From Apostichopus japonicus (Eukaryota > Echinodermata > Holothuroidea > Aspidochirotida > Stichopodidae), in contig NC_092565.1 in NCBI RefSeq assembly GCF_037975245.1, forward strand, positions 10,782,499 through 10,846,498: a DNA stretch of 64,000 nucleotides, written 5' to 3'. The translations under genes were made by a program, and so were the position numbers. Under the pieces are notes generated by a model, which ran no database searches, was not told the origin of the DNA, and saw only the letters and a program-made list of their open reading frames with translations. Positions 49,601 to 61,400 of the stretch are shown in pieces (position 1 is the stretch's first letter; each line of letters opens with the position of its first letter).

Positions 49601-52247
49601 GACATGATTGTCAGCAGAAAGCAAAATGTGAGTAAACTTCAAAATCGCCTCTCAAAACCATCAGGTTGAAACTTGTGGATCTGATTTATGTGACTTTCTG
49701 ATGGAACTGGCTTTTTGAGACTTTGCCTTTTTGTCAGAAAACCGGTGAAAATGACGAGTTTCATTACCAATCAGTAGTATTGATAGGATCTCACTTTTGG
49801 ATCAAGTTAATGCTATCCCACTTTGCTCAGGTACCATTGAAAAGTTGTGTGGGAATGTAGCTATTGTGTGTAGGACGTAGTGGACCGAAATACGACCAAA
49901 GTGGACCTATGTGAGTTCGTGAGAAAGATTTCAAGCTTATAAACTTTAAAAGAAAGAAGACTTTGGACCCCGAGAAAGTTGCTCAGTACTTCCTGAACAC
50001 AGCTGTAAAAGTTTGTGCATTGTGTCTTAAGGTTATAATTTTCTTCCTAGTAAAGAAGGGCAATTTGGAGACAAAATTTCATAGCAAGAGAAAGGCTGTG
50101 CTTCATGATTGTTCAGTTTTGTAAACTTTCTTTTTCGATGTTTTCAATCCTACAGGCATTTTCAGATCATTCGGATTTAGTGTCACGAAGAATGGGATTC
50201 ATCCCACTTCCTCTAGGCTGCTTGGTAAGTTAAAGATTGGTGCGAAATTTATCAGGATTTAAGAATGATTAACCAGATGCGAAATCGCCAGCCTAATTTG
50301 TAGCTTTCTACATTGCTGATTTGTAGCAAAGTTGGACAGTTCCCAGTTGGATTTGGACTATTTTTTCTTATCTAATTTGGTGCCTGTCCCACAAGATTAA
50401 AATTTAAAAGTTGTAGGTAGTATCACACACATTAATATGTTAGCCAAAAAGTGTGCAAATGTTTCTTCTACTTTAGAGTAAATAATAATAACAGTCTGAG
50501 ACGGGAAATTAGTCAAGCTACTTTTTGTGGCGCAAATCAGTTGGCCTTCCACCATCTTCCCGCTTGTTATGGAGCAAACCACTGTTATGCTAGAAAACTT
50601 CTCTCCAATGGGCAGGAGACTGTCCTGGCCAGACCAAGACTAGTTACTTTTGCTTCAGATGGAAACTGATAGTTAAATCACATAGACATTGAATTGGCAA
50701 CAGTCTATCCGTCTTGCAGGTTTACAGAATCGTTCGACAAACCGTCTGCATCGACGGATCAGTTGCAGTAGTTTTGTTTGTTCTTTCATTTTTGTGGTAA
50801 GTATTTCAATTTTTCAAATAAAAAGAGGTTTTAAGTTAAAAAAAATATATATTTATTGTTAAAACTTTATTTTTTTGGCTTTCTTTTTGGTTATTATTTT
50901 TTGATCCACACAGATCAAGAGTATTGAATAAACAGAAGCTTAAGTCTGTTTGTGAAAGAGGAATTTGTAGATGTCATTGATATGTGTAGTGTTAGGAGTG
51001 TAGTGTTAGCTCAGTGGTGAACGCCGGTCCCTTTCAATCATAAGGTCCCGAGTTCGGATCACTCCAAGATTAATGTATGTCGTCAAGTTATAGAGTTGTT
51101 GACAATTCATAATCAGGGACGTTAAATATGAATCTAAGAGACTGACTTCCGTCAGTTTGCGGCTTTGATAAGCCAGTGAGGCTTCTTCGCGAGTTCCTGC
51201 TTGCAGGAGGATCTAAAATACATACATACAAATACATACAAATGTTATTGCTGTATTATAGCATGTTACATGTTTATGTATCTATTTATCACTGGCTGTC
51301 ATTGGTCAATGAAGTTGATTTGTATAAGCATTCTTGCAATTGGGATCTCCAGCCACCCCTAAGTCAACAGAGGGCGCTGTCATCATATCGGTCCCAAGCC
51401 GTATATTTAGATCGGTCCTTTCTAGTTCCACGAAACTTGACAAGCTGCAGTCTCTGAAATCACAGAGAATTCCTTTGAGGATTCTCTGGACAGACACTTC
51501 TTGACAAAGGACCTGCACATTCACTAATTTGCACATAGTGAGACATACTCAAACTAGCATACGGTTTTTACCACTCATAATTAGCACAATTTAATAGTGA
51601 AATGTCGCCCATCGTTCATTTGGCAACCTTTCACACATCTGGTCGTCAGCCTATCAGAAGGTTGCTTTGAGGTATTTAAAATCACTTCCCTGAGTTTAAA
51701 TTTTAAGTGTCAGAAAATTGTATCTAAGTCTCTGAAATGGAAATATATATAGGTGGGGAATTGATAGTGACATGATTGATCAAATGAAATTGATTGAATG
51801 TGACTGATGACTGAAAGTTTCTCTTGTTCTTTTGTCCACATCAAAAGCCTGGTTGCTTTCAAGGTACTGGTCAGCATCGTCCTGTTAGTGGTCGCGTCCA
51901 GACTGGTGAAGGACTGTGGCCTCATGGAGGAGATCATCAAGGACTCGTCGACGAAGGAGAAAAGCCCCAAGCACAAACATGACAGAGAGATCTCCAAGTC
52001 GACCTCCAACATCGAGGAAGAGGAGAGACAAAGTCAAGACATAACCAACCTTCGTAAAATCAACTCTCAGACTCTGCTCTCTTCGGAGAGCACGTTCTGC
52101 GTCGGGGTCTTGGCAGGTGACCTCGAGGTCGGATCTGTCTTCAAGCGGAACAGTCACGCCAAGACACCGAAGGAGACAAAATCCGAGGGCAACGCCAGAC
52201 CCCTGTCGGACATCGAGAGGTACACATTGTGCAATCGTATAGTTTAA
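40661..52247 (+). CDS. TAPT1: TAPT1 (transmembrane anterior posterior transformation 1 homolog), complete, thirteen coding exons
   Basis: Coding exons: 40661-40838, 41597-41727, 43051-43169, 43889-44042, 45154-45289, 46282-46379, 47000-47069, 47896-47976, 48464-48573, 49568-49627, 50156-50224, 50720-50796, 51848-52247. All are GT-AG, the phases close, and the total is 1683 nt (560 aa), against about 567 aa in vertebrates. Diagnostic stretches are RRGYSPEHDEKRYDQKRERV, QAVIKLYIMYNMLD, SFGQDILDSLLWTA, QATTLNVAFNSHNKALLTIM, STKHAFITKFNLLSAE and VYSEYRASLAYDM. Hydrophobic membrane segments are encoded by exons 3, 4, 5-6, 8 and 12-13. The N-terminus (first 60 residues) and the Ser/Lys/Glu-rich tail after KDCGLMEEI are low-complexity and variable, as usual. 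The protein is a membrane/centrosome-associated factor needed for ciliogenesis in vertebrates. The C-terminus ends LSDIERYTLCNRIV. Confidence 0.97.
42085..42755 (+). pseudogene. CR1/L2-like LINE 3' fragment in TAPT1 intron 2
   Basis: Broken frames read LVHAIVSSFLDYCNSLLYGL, RATEVQKLQHLQNPAVRLVT, then AARAIWNNLPSHISSTTSVD and SFKRSLKMYLFKD, which is the typical C-terminal region of CR1/L2-type ORF2. The 3' end is ggcgctatataaatctactg followed by a (TTA)n-like tail. The element is sense to TAPT1 and decayed. Confidence 0.85.
44075..44392 (-). mobile_element. tRNA-derived SINE in TAPT1 intron 4
   Basis: Read on the minus strand, the head has A- and B-box-like motifs; on the plus strand these appear as taaccacttgaacaca and ggactcgaac. 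The conserved block agtgccttgcccaaggacac is typical of a SINE type I know from echinoderm and other invertebrate genomes. The 3' end is a (TTA)n tail, at the left edge here. Confidence 0.8.
45470..45925. repeat. Minisatellite, about 78-bp unit, in TAPT1 intron 5
   Basis: Six to seven units share cctgatactgtggtatttac, then ttattgagaaa and gatca. Units partly alternate between a cactaggggtgcac variant and a cccttggggtggac variant, suggesting a dimeric higher-order unit. Confidence 0.85.
47775..47830 (+). repeat. Degenerate hammerhead-like motif (Penelope-like element remnant?) in TAPT1 intron 7
   Basis: The sequence has gcct, ctgaaga (47780-47786), gaccctgctagaatc, aaaacgtc and aggcc. This follows the hammerhead order CUGANGA, stem II, GAAAC, with GUC and short flanking arms gcct/aggc. 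The second core box reads AAAAC instead of GAAAC, and stem II is mispaired, so it is probably inactive. Hammerheads of this type occur in Penelope-like elements and small satellites. Confidence 0.4.
48636..48800 (-). mobile_element. Truncated SINE/LINE 3'-end fragment in TAPT1 intron 9
   Basis: A (TTA)n run is followed by cgccgttatttatatagcgc and ctaagcgcttatatagcgtc. This is the same 3'-tail style as the intron-4 SINE, in minus orientation. Confidence 0.5.
48985..49430. repeat. Diverged minisatellite rich in CATGTGA, TAPT1 intron 9
   Basis: Units of roughly 100-130 bp repeat ggtatcatgtgaacacag, cacagatcatgtgac, then a ttaacctgtaact and agtgttagct-like spacer. Some ten CATGTGA/CATGTAA words fall within 450 bp. 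Confidence 0.65.
50995..51241 (+). mobile_element. tRNA-derived SINE, uninterrupted copy (copy 2), TAPT1 intron 12
   Basis: The A box is gttagctcagtgg and the B box gagttcggatcac. The body is gattaatgtatgtcgtcaag, gactgacttccgtcagtttg, cggctttgataagccagtga and gcttgcaggaggatctaaa, with a tail of acatacatacaaataca. It aligns with the split copy at 23335-23947 and defines the family ends. Confidence 0.88.
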
Positions 52248-52589
52248 GGCACTGGAAGTCGAGACAGATCTAACATGGAGTTATTCTGATGTCATTTTTT
52301 GGGGGTGTGGGGGGATTGAGATGTGACCAGCTGAGGCTTTCTCCTTTAGTTAAAGTTTTCTTATATTTGTTTTTACACATGAAAAGTTTTGAAAGTCTAG
52401 AGACTATGATTATCCAGGACATGAGGAATGTTGGAATGGATCTGAAATAATTAAAACAATACCACAAATATGACATGGATACATCATCTGACCGACAGAC
52501 AACAGTCGTCAGTAAAATTACTTAATTATTATTATAATTAAGTATTTTAGTGTCATCTACTTTTGTCATCCCATTGTTTCCTTCTGTGG

Positions 52590-52595
52590 AATAAA
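52590..52595 (+). terminator. Candidate TAPT1 polyadenylation signal
   Basis: AATAAA 343 nt after the stop codon. A second AATAAA is at 52928-52933. Which one is used cannot be told from sequence. Confidence 0.45.
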
Positions 52596-52933
52596 GGGGA
52601 GGGTGTAAGTGATGTGAGGTCCTCAATAATAAGATTATATTTCTACGTCTGTACCCGTCTTCTGCCATTCTGCTGCAACTAAATGTGTTGTTATGAGGTA
52701 ACTGTCTTTTGCATTAATTGGTTATTAGTCTAATTAATTTATCATCTGACCAAGCAAAAAAGTGCCACTATTTTTAATCTTCTGAGTAAGTACATTTCTC
52801 TATGTCTTTCTGTCCATTTAAATTTGGATTGAAAATTTTGACGAGGTTATTTCTTTCTAAACAAGAAAGCAAAGGACTCAAGGCTGCTGCTTTAATTGAT
52901 GTCTGTGGTTTTGTTGTTTCAAAAGAAAATAAA

Positions 52934-55480
52934 GTTTATAAGGAACTTTTTTTGAAATGTATCAGCTAGGTGATATCCCATTTGTCCATAAACAGAATAC
53001 ATTGATTCACAGTGACCAATAGACACAAGACACAAAAGAAAAACTTGGAAAACGACCTGAATCGGCAGTGAAATCGGCAACATTTACTGCAACTCTCTTT
53101 GCTTTTCAGTAGTTAGATTCAGTTTAAATAGGGGGTAATTAATATTTCAACAAATAGATAGTGTCAAAGAAATTTAATCAGGGTCACAGAACCATTTAGA
53201 ACCATATTTCAAGAGTTGAAAGTAGACCATTTAAAATACTAAAAAACTGTCATTTTTCTAATATCTGGTTGAATTTTCCAAAATATTTGCCTTAATGTTC
53301 AGTATAAGGACATCTGGAAATATCGGAGACCATTTTTTTAAAGTTCGACTCGGTTTAGGAATGAAGCGAATAGGCTAAGAATTCAAAAGGTTTTATCTAC
53401 ATATTGTATGCAGGCTGTACAAAATACGAACGTAGGTTGACAGGGTATGGGTGACAATTTGGAAACAGTCGCAAATCTTATTGAAGGCATGATTTCTGCC
53501 TACATAAGGCATGAGTTGTATCTCTTTGAGGTACAGGTAAATGGAGAAAGTTAACACATGTATCTTTTAATGTCTTGTACAAAATTTCTGGACAGGGTGC
53601 AGTAATATATAGGTTTTTTTCTTCTCTCGTTATTATGTCACATACCAACCCTTTGCATGATGGTAAAAGGTTTTTACCAACCCTTTGCATGATGGTAAAA
53701 GTTTTTATTTTATTTTGATAGTTTGCACTATTGTTACTCTATCAGGTAGGGTATGTATTAGTATTAGGTTTATCCAATTAACCTGATGGAAAATTGAAAT
53801 ATGGTTGATCCCAAACTGTATTAATAAATGTTAACTTCAATTTTTTGCCCCCCCTAATAAGCACATGCTTTAGTGTTTCTATCTCTATATGTTTATTACC
53901 AAAGCCTGAAGATCTGTCTTTCCAACAAAGAACAGGAAATACCTGTATAGCAAAGATGCTATACAATGCTACATTTGTGAAGCAGTTTTGCTGTTTGTAT
54001 GCCATCTGATAACCAGATAAACAATGGGCTAAAGTGCAGAAAACAAAGCTGTCATCTACAACACATGTAAAAGTCTAGGGTTAATGTGGTGGGGCAGGGG
54101 GTGAAAGTTCTGTTTGTCACTGGAGGGTGGTGGGAGGATAGATTCTTAGGTTCAGCTCTCGTTTGTATTGTACAGATTTGATTGTCTTTGGTCAGTAACA
54201 ATGCTTATTACAAGGTATGGTCGATTTTGAGTGATACAAACTGTTTTTGGTTCAAAAGGGAAAAGTTAAAGGTTGGCTAACTGTTTTTTGTTTTGGTGAC
54301 CTCAGGTCATCCTCAGAGGTATAACTATTAAATTGTGCAGGATATGATAGTATCTGGTCAGTAGAAGATGTATTAAAATTAGGCATTTGTAATATTTGCA
54401 ATGCCTGGCAGCCTGGTTGTCATAAAAGAGTGTAAAAGTTCATTGGTATTGCCCCCAAATATGTTGGAAAGTAAGAAAATGGTCAAATACAGTCAAGCTT
54501 TTTAACAAGGTATTTACTGCCACATGCAAAGTATTTCACTCTTTGATATATTTAACTGTCTATTTTCACACACATCATCAGTGTGTAAGAGGAACATAAA
54601 GTTCACAACTACCAGGAGGTTTATTTTGAAAAACTCGAGCAAGTTTCACATGCTAAGCTTTGCAGTCAACTTTGATGACCTATAACCAGTGTGTCTCCAT
54701 TTAATGTTTTTTTCTTGTTTTTATTACTGACCTGTATCTTATGTTAAAGCTTTAATCCTACAGGTTGACTGCCACTGATATATACTACTATTTCTCATCT
54801 GTAGTGCATGCTTACATCAATTTCCATGTTTTGTTTTTCACTTGTTCTTACTTCAATCTGCAGCAAACTTTAAACCCACCGAAAAACATCATTTTGATCC
54901 AGCTGAGTTGGTCATGTGTCTAACTTTTGTAATGACTAAATATTACCTTTCAATTTTTTTTTTTGGAAGCCAGTTAATTTAATATTAAAAATGCAATTAA
55001 TATTACTATTTTTAATATGCATTTATTAATATGTTAAATATTTAATATGTTAATTAATCAATATATTAATTATGCATTTATTAATGTGCATTTAATATTA
55101 TTTTATATTATTTTGTTAAGCGCTACGAGAATTATTTCATAGTTTGTTTGGCGCTATATAAAAAAAAATTATGTATTAATATTAATTAAGTCGTGTAACC
55201 AAATGGGGAAGGTTGTGAGGGAAAGTTGGGGATGCAGAATTAGAGATTAGTTTGGTTATTAGCTCTTTAAGTTGTAAAAAGTTGAGCCCTGTTGACAAAA
55301 ATGTTTGATTTTTGGAAGTCACTTCATTGATCGTTGGTCATAAAAATCAAGCAAACTTGCTCTCAGAGTATCATAAACGTAAGAGAAATTCTTCTCCTCT
55401 GTCTCTCCATGATTTTTTGGCTACACAGAACAAGACGTCTAACAAACCTGATTTTATAATCTCAGTGATACCAAGGTTCA
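52934..55480. other. Intergenic DNA between TAPT1 and NOP56
   Basis: No supported gene. It includes a 32-bp tandem duplication (accaaccctttgcatgatgg, at 53644 and 53676) and a palindromic, very AT-rich block at about 54970-55100 built from taatatt/ttaatat. Confidence 0.5.
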
Positions 55481-55740
55481 TAAGACAATGACGGTGATAG
55501 CTATGGGGGTCGGGGAGGAGGTTGGGTCATACCAAGAATTGTAAGACATGACTGTCATGCAGTGGTATAGCTATAAGGGTGGGTGGCTAGTCCCCCAAAC
55601 ATTTATCTGCCCTCCCCCCATAAAAAGGGGGGGTGGAGTCATGAAAATTGTCATGAAAAAGGTTTGTTATAGAATAAAGGTTTTGCCTTCCCCGAAACAT
55701 TGGGACACCTAAATAAAAGAAGTCTAGCTATGCCCCTGCT
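55470..55740. mobile_element. Short inverted-repeat element with duplicated left flank
   Basis: The element proper, 55559-55739, has terminal inverted repeats of about 15 bp: left gcagtggtatagcta, right tagctatgcccctgc. A diverged tandem copy of the left end with its flank (taagacaatgacggtgatag) precedes it near 55480. The interior has C7 and G7 runs and no coding capacity. Confidence 0.6.
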
Positions 55741-57944
55741 GTTATGAATATTTTACTTTATTTTCAAATCAATTTGCATCCTTCATCAGAAATGTGAATC
55801 ATAAAATTGTTTCAAAGGTTGACTACCAACATTTGAGTTTGAATCAGCAAGATTTGTCAAAAGTGGTAAAGGTTGATCTTTGAACATTTATTAGAATTTA
55901 GTGAGAGCAAGAATTTACAGAAAATTTATATATTATCTTTACTTTCCACCTTGATATTTGTTTTATATTTCTTTCTTTAACTATCAAATTAATCTACCTT
56001 TTTTTATGCATTGTAAACATGATTGAATTGAAAGGTGATAATTCACCAAGACGTTTCTTGTGTGTTCCATCACGGCACTAGATATTCCACAGTATGTACT
56101 AATATGGTATTAATAATTGGTTCGGTGTAATGCTGGTCTTTCTAAACAAACAAAAAAATTATATTTCACAGATCATTTCCTATTTATAGTGGAAATGGTT
56201 TTATTAAAATAAATCACATGAGCATGGTATAGCATTGAATGACTTTAGACTCTTCATTGAGATATCATCTCAAGACTATATGTGTATATATTTCTGCATG
56301 CACCCTCAGACCAGGTGTACAACCACCATTTGTGTACTTGGTGGGGGGGGGGGGATAAGATGTTATGTCATCCTGGGAAGGATCTATGGGCAGGTACGTC
56401 CGTTCCCTTTTGACAAACTTTGGCAAAATGGAGAGTTTGTAGATGATTAATGGTGCTGTTTTTTGCAAGTTGTGAAAGTGTGAAACTGACTAATATTGAA
56501 AAGTTGGACTGCATATACATGTTATATATTTTTGTACTGTATACAGAACTTTGGTAATATTCTGTCACGCAGTGGTGTGGGGTGAGGAGGTGTGTGGGTG
56601 TATCGTTTCCCCTGAGTCTCCACAGAAGTATTCCTGTGTACTCCTGCCTCAGTTACTGCTTCACATAGGCCTAAACTTCTTCCCAATCCCCATTACAAAC
56701 ACATGTCACCCCCCCCCTCACCCCGCCCCAACTAACACCCCTCCCACCTAACTAAAACAAACACACTAGGTGGTATTACACCAGCATCGGGCTATTAACA
56801 CTTTTTGAGAGGTATCGCGGCACTTATAATTGGCGTTGGAAGCTCTAAAATAGTGATTGGCAGAAAACCAGTGAGCTCTTCCACCAGGCTGCTTAGAATA
56901 CGTACGTTTCCCGTTAATCAGCCCAAAATAATAACTGCCATTTAAATTCCGAGGAGGCCCAGAATAAACGTTGTAAATTCTCAAATTTTTGTTCTCAAAT
57001 TTTGTTAATTATGTGTTAAAATGTCTACTTTTTATATCTGACAGGACTTATTTCAAATCTGTCAACCATTTTTGATAATATAAGTCGAACTTTGGAAATA
57101 CAAATCAAAAATATTTCATATACCAGTAGTTTGTCGTAATTTCGACATCATCATAAAATACACACTATTATATAAAAAGATTTTGAGTGTTTCATATCAA
57201 AATATTCTACAATATTCTACTTTTACTATTTTGTCTCAATATCCCCCTCCCGTCCTCTGGTTACACCTATGTTATGACCATGCATATATAATTAGCATGC
57301 ATTTTCCAGTTAGTAATGCTATTTAATGAAACGACTGGGTTATAAAGGTTATGATAAACATCCACCAAGTACCTCGTGGCTCGCACAGTACCGATTATTG
57401 TATTGGATCTGTCGTGTTTCTCTATACACGTACACATGTAAATACATGCAATGGCCCCTCGCATGCGTTGCATGCTCTATCATTTAACATAAGCTACCGA
57501 CGCATACAGATTGGAACATTTGTCGGCTATTAGTATTGGTACTGTTTTGCCAATTGTCATTCCCCAAATTGTTTGCAGCTGCAATAAAACACATGTTGTG
57601 TTCCGTCTGTTGATCTGAATTTAAATATGGTAAATATTACTTCTGACTTTGCGGGGTTATGCCTGCATTAAGCCTCATGACTAACTTGTTTTTTTTTTAA
57701 GACGGCTCTCTTACGCTAGGCTAGTACTAGTACTAGTTGTAGTAGTACTAGTTATACTTTATAGCCTAGGCATGTGTTGAATAACGTTAGACATATTCAC
57801 TAGCCATTGCCTTATTTGTCGCTAAGTCAGGCATTTATAGGGATAATCGTTTGATTAGGCCTTGCTTTACGTCCGCATGATGGAGGCTAAAAATGACGGA
57901 GGTTCGTCAAAAATGAGTATAGTCGCTTTAGTAGTGTCACAGAC

Positions 57945-58330
57945 ATGTTAAAAGATCTCAATTGGGATACTCTCGAAAACAGAAGAATCAAAGCATGACT
58001 TGTTACCATATATAAAGAGACTCATGGCCTTATTCCAAGCAATATAAATAACCTTCTTGAAGACAAAGACAAACTAACTACACGTCAATCTCACAGTTTG
58101 AATTATAAAATTCCTCAAGCTCAAAAGAACATTATAGATATTCGCTTTATCCTCGCACCATTCCTCAGTGGAATGCACTCCCACCTGAACTAAAATCAGC
58201 ACTAAACACCGACTCCTTCAAGTTCATGCTGGGAAGTCAGCAGCACCATTAGCAAAACTCGAAGGACTGCACATCAACAGCCACATCAGGGGCGATTTGT
58301 GCAGTATCACACCAAGACCAAGGCCAGATA
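57945..58330 (+). pseudogene. LINE ORF2 C-terminal fragment upstream of NOP56
   Basis: The reading is LNWDTLENRRIKA, a stop, LVTIYKETHGLIPSNINNLL, then KLTTRQSHSLNYKIPQAQKN. After a frame change it continues YPRTIPQWNALPPELKSALN, then TDSFK. The order (fingers region, then PRT..WN.LPPE) is the usual C-terminus of CR1/L2/jockey-like LINEs. No 3' tail is clear. Confidence 0.82.
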
Positions 58331-58491
58331 ATGTTAATCATAGGCCTAACTTGGCTAATTGTCCATAAATTACTGCTAGGGAGCAGGGCATAGGCTAGCC
58401 TACATTAACAAAAACATTCCTACTGTATGATCAATGTCATGTTTTTATATGTGATATGTACAATAATATTCTTCTCCCCTATTTACAGGCC

Positions 58492-61400
58492 ATGTACGTT
58501 CTCTTCGAACATGCCTCTGGTTTTGGCTTATTCTCGGTCAAAGAATTTGAAGAAATCTCCATGCTTCAGAGCCAAGTAGAAAAGAATGTGACAGAATTTG
58601 GCAAATTTGCTGGCTTGATTAAATTACATGCATTCAGCCCATTCAAATCTGGTGCTAATGCCTTGGATAACATGAACTGTATCTCAGAAGGTAAGCATGA
58701 CCTGACTAATTGTTTTTTCTTTGAACTTTCAAATTTTAGTAATTTGAAATTTAGAGTTGCTAACAGCTGTTTTTTACCATGTAGATTGAAAATTGTGTCA
58801 CCTTTGGCTCATAAGTACTGTATGCAAGAGTTCATCAAACTTACACTGTTATCCAGTGTCATTTATGTTGTATGACACATTGATCCCTCCCCCCGACATG
58901 TAAATTAAGACCTATAAAGTTAAATTTACACATAAATACTGTTTTCCTCTCTACAGGACTGTTGCATGATGATCTCAAATTGTTCCTGGACACAAATCTC
59001 TCAGAGAGGAAGGGAAAAGTAATATTAGGGGTCGGAGACAGTAAGATCGGTGCTGCCATTCAAGAGGAACTCGGTATAACATGCCAAACATCAGGGGTGG
59101 CGTCTGAAATTATCAGAGGTAAAGATAAATTTTCTCAAATTTAATGTCATTTTATCTTATTGAGAACAACCCTAGATGTGGCTTGATTTCTGGACATTAT
59201 GAAATCAAAAGTATATTTATAGGGAATTATTTTGTGAAGCACTTCTTAGAAAGCTCTGACCTTTGTCTCTTATAGAATACTATGGTTCCTGTTAAGCTGC
59301 AATACACATCCTTGGACTTGTATAGCAACTGGACCATTTTGCATAGCATTTTGCGATGCAACACTGGATCAATAATGTATTGTATTTAAGTGGTCGATAT
59401 GTTTTTTGATGTGTAAAAGGGTAACATGATATATTTGCATCTAGTTGAAAACTTCCATGAATATATATTGATATAGGCACAAAAGGATTCAATTGAAAAT
59501 TAAGCTGCCTACATTACATTCCGATTTTTATAGGTTAAAAAAAACAACCCAAATGGGAACCACTTCGATGTTATTTCACGACAGATTATCTAGCAGCCAT
59601 GATATATCTAGATGATTATTTCGATTAGTTTAAAATTATCCTTGTTTAATACGGAATTCTTCATCACATAAAAGTGATGAAATCAGAGATCAATGGCAGT
59701 GCTTAAGTCTTGATTTGATTTGTTTTTTTTTTGTCTTTGCAGGATTAAGGTACCACTTTCCTCGGTTTGTTAAGGGTCTGTCGGACCAGTCCCAGTCCAA
59801 GGCCCAGCTTGGCCTTGGTCACAGCTACTCGAGGGCCAAAGTCAAATTCAACGTACACAGAGTAGACAATATGATCATACAGTCCATCAGTCTTCTGGAC
59901 CAACTGGACAAAGATGTCAACACTTTCTCTATGAGGATCAAGTAAGGAAATTCATTCCCATATTTTTTTATTGTTTTTATTCCCTCCCCCCCCCCCCCCA
60001 CCCACCTCCTTTGAAGACCTTTCTAGAAAGGTTAAGTAATGTATCTTAACCACTGAATTTGTTAGTAACATTGTTAGATTTTTAGAAGGTACTGAAGCAA
60101 CAACAACACAAAAGTATTGGCATCCTCTCTGGGGAAAAAAGTTGCCACAGGCATTGATATACCATATGAACACACAAAGCCGTAGATATAACAATCTCTC
60201 GTGACACATTGGCTCGTGCATCTGTAGTTCTAACGGCTGCAGCATATTTGTCTAAAATATAAACAGTAAACAAAATACCAATCATGAAAATAATGCAAAG
60301 TGCTGGACCGACTACAGATTGGATATCGAAGTAGAGTTAAACAGGTGAAAATGCTGGCAGAAAATACTGTGCAGAACTTTGTAATTATAATATTATTTGA
60401 GCCCTTCAAGACTTAAAATTTGTTTCAGTTGACTCATTCATATCTTTCAGCAACAGTCAGAGTTTTCCTATGTTGGTTTTTTTTTGCTCTAAAATGTTAA
60501 CATTTTCACTCCCACTCACCCGCTTCACTTTGTATGCTCCGACCTCTTTCCTACTATGGTTTTCTTTGTATGCAATTTTAGATTATGTCAAGGTATACAA
60601 CCTCATACCATATGTATCTGAACGGGTTACAATACAAAATGTTGCACATTATAACGTAACTTGAACTACTTTGACTGAGTGAGGGACCTCATACATGTTG
60701 GATGTGTCCTATGGAGGAACTAAGGCATGGTGTTAATGCATCTTTTATTAGGCTATAGTTCTTAAAGCAGAGAAAATGGACAAAATTGTGGAGTCAACTA
60801 GTCAGTTTCACTAGTGTCGACTAATGTTAGTAATAACATTAATGTCATGGGGATGTGTCATAATTCAGGGTGTTTTGTAGCACTGCACATCTTTTGCTCT
60901 TTCGTAAGACAAAATAACAACAGAAGAACAGCTCATAGATGCGGATCAAGAACGTTGCGTTTGATTCTTGAAATAATGCTGTAGGAAGAGAGAGACAAAA
61001 GGAAAGTGAATATTAGTAGTACTTAGCTTAGATCATTATGTAACTCTCCAATTAATTGACTTGTTTTGTTTTATATTACCAGAGAGTGGTACTCGTATCA
61101 TTTCCCAGAGCTGGCTAAGATAGTATCAGAGAATGCAGTGTACGCTAAAGTTGTCCACTACATTCAGGATCGCAAGAACTTTACAGAGGACAAGCTCGAA
61201 GGACTAGAAGAATTAGTGATGGATAGCACGAAAGCCACCGCAATCTATGATGCTCACAAGTCATCCATGGGTGAGAAGGATATTCAAGAGTCATTTAGTT
61301 TTACACAGAGGTTTTATGAATGTTGTGAACCAAAGAAATATTGAAAACACTAAGGTTTTGTGTACAAAGTCTACTTATATCTTTGGAATTTTTAGCTTTT

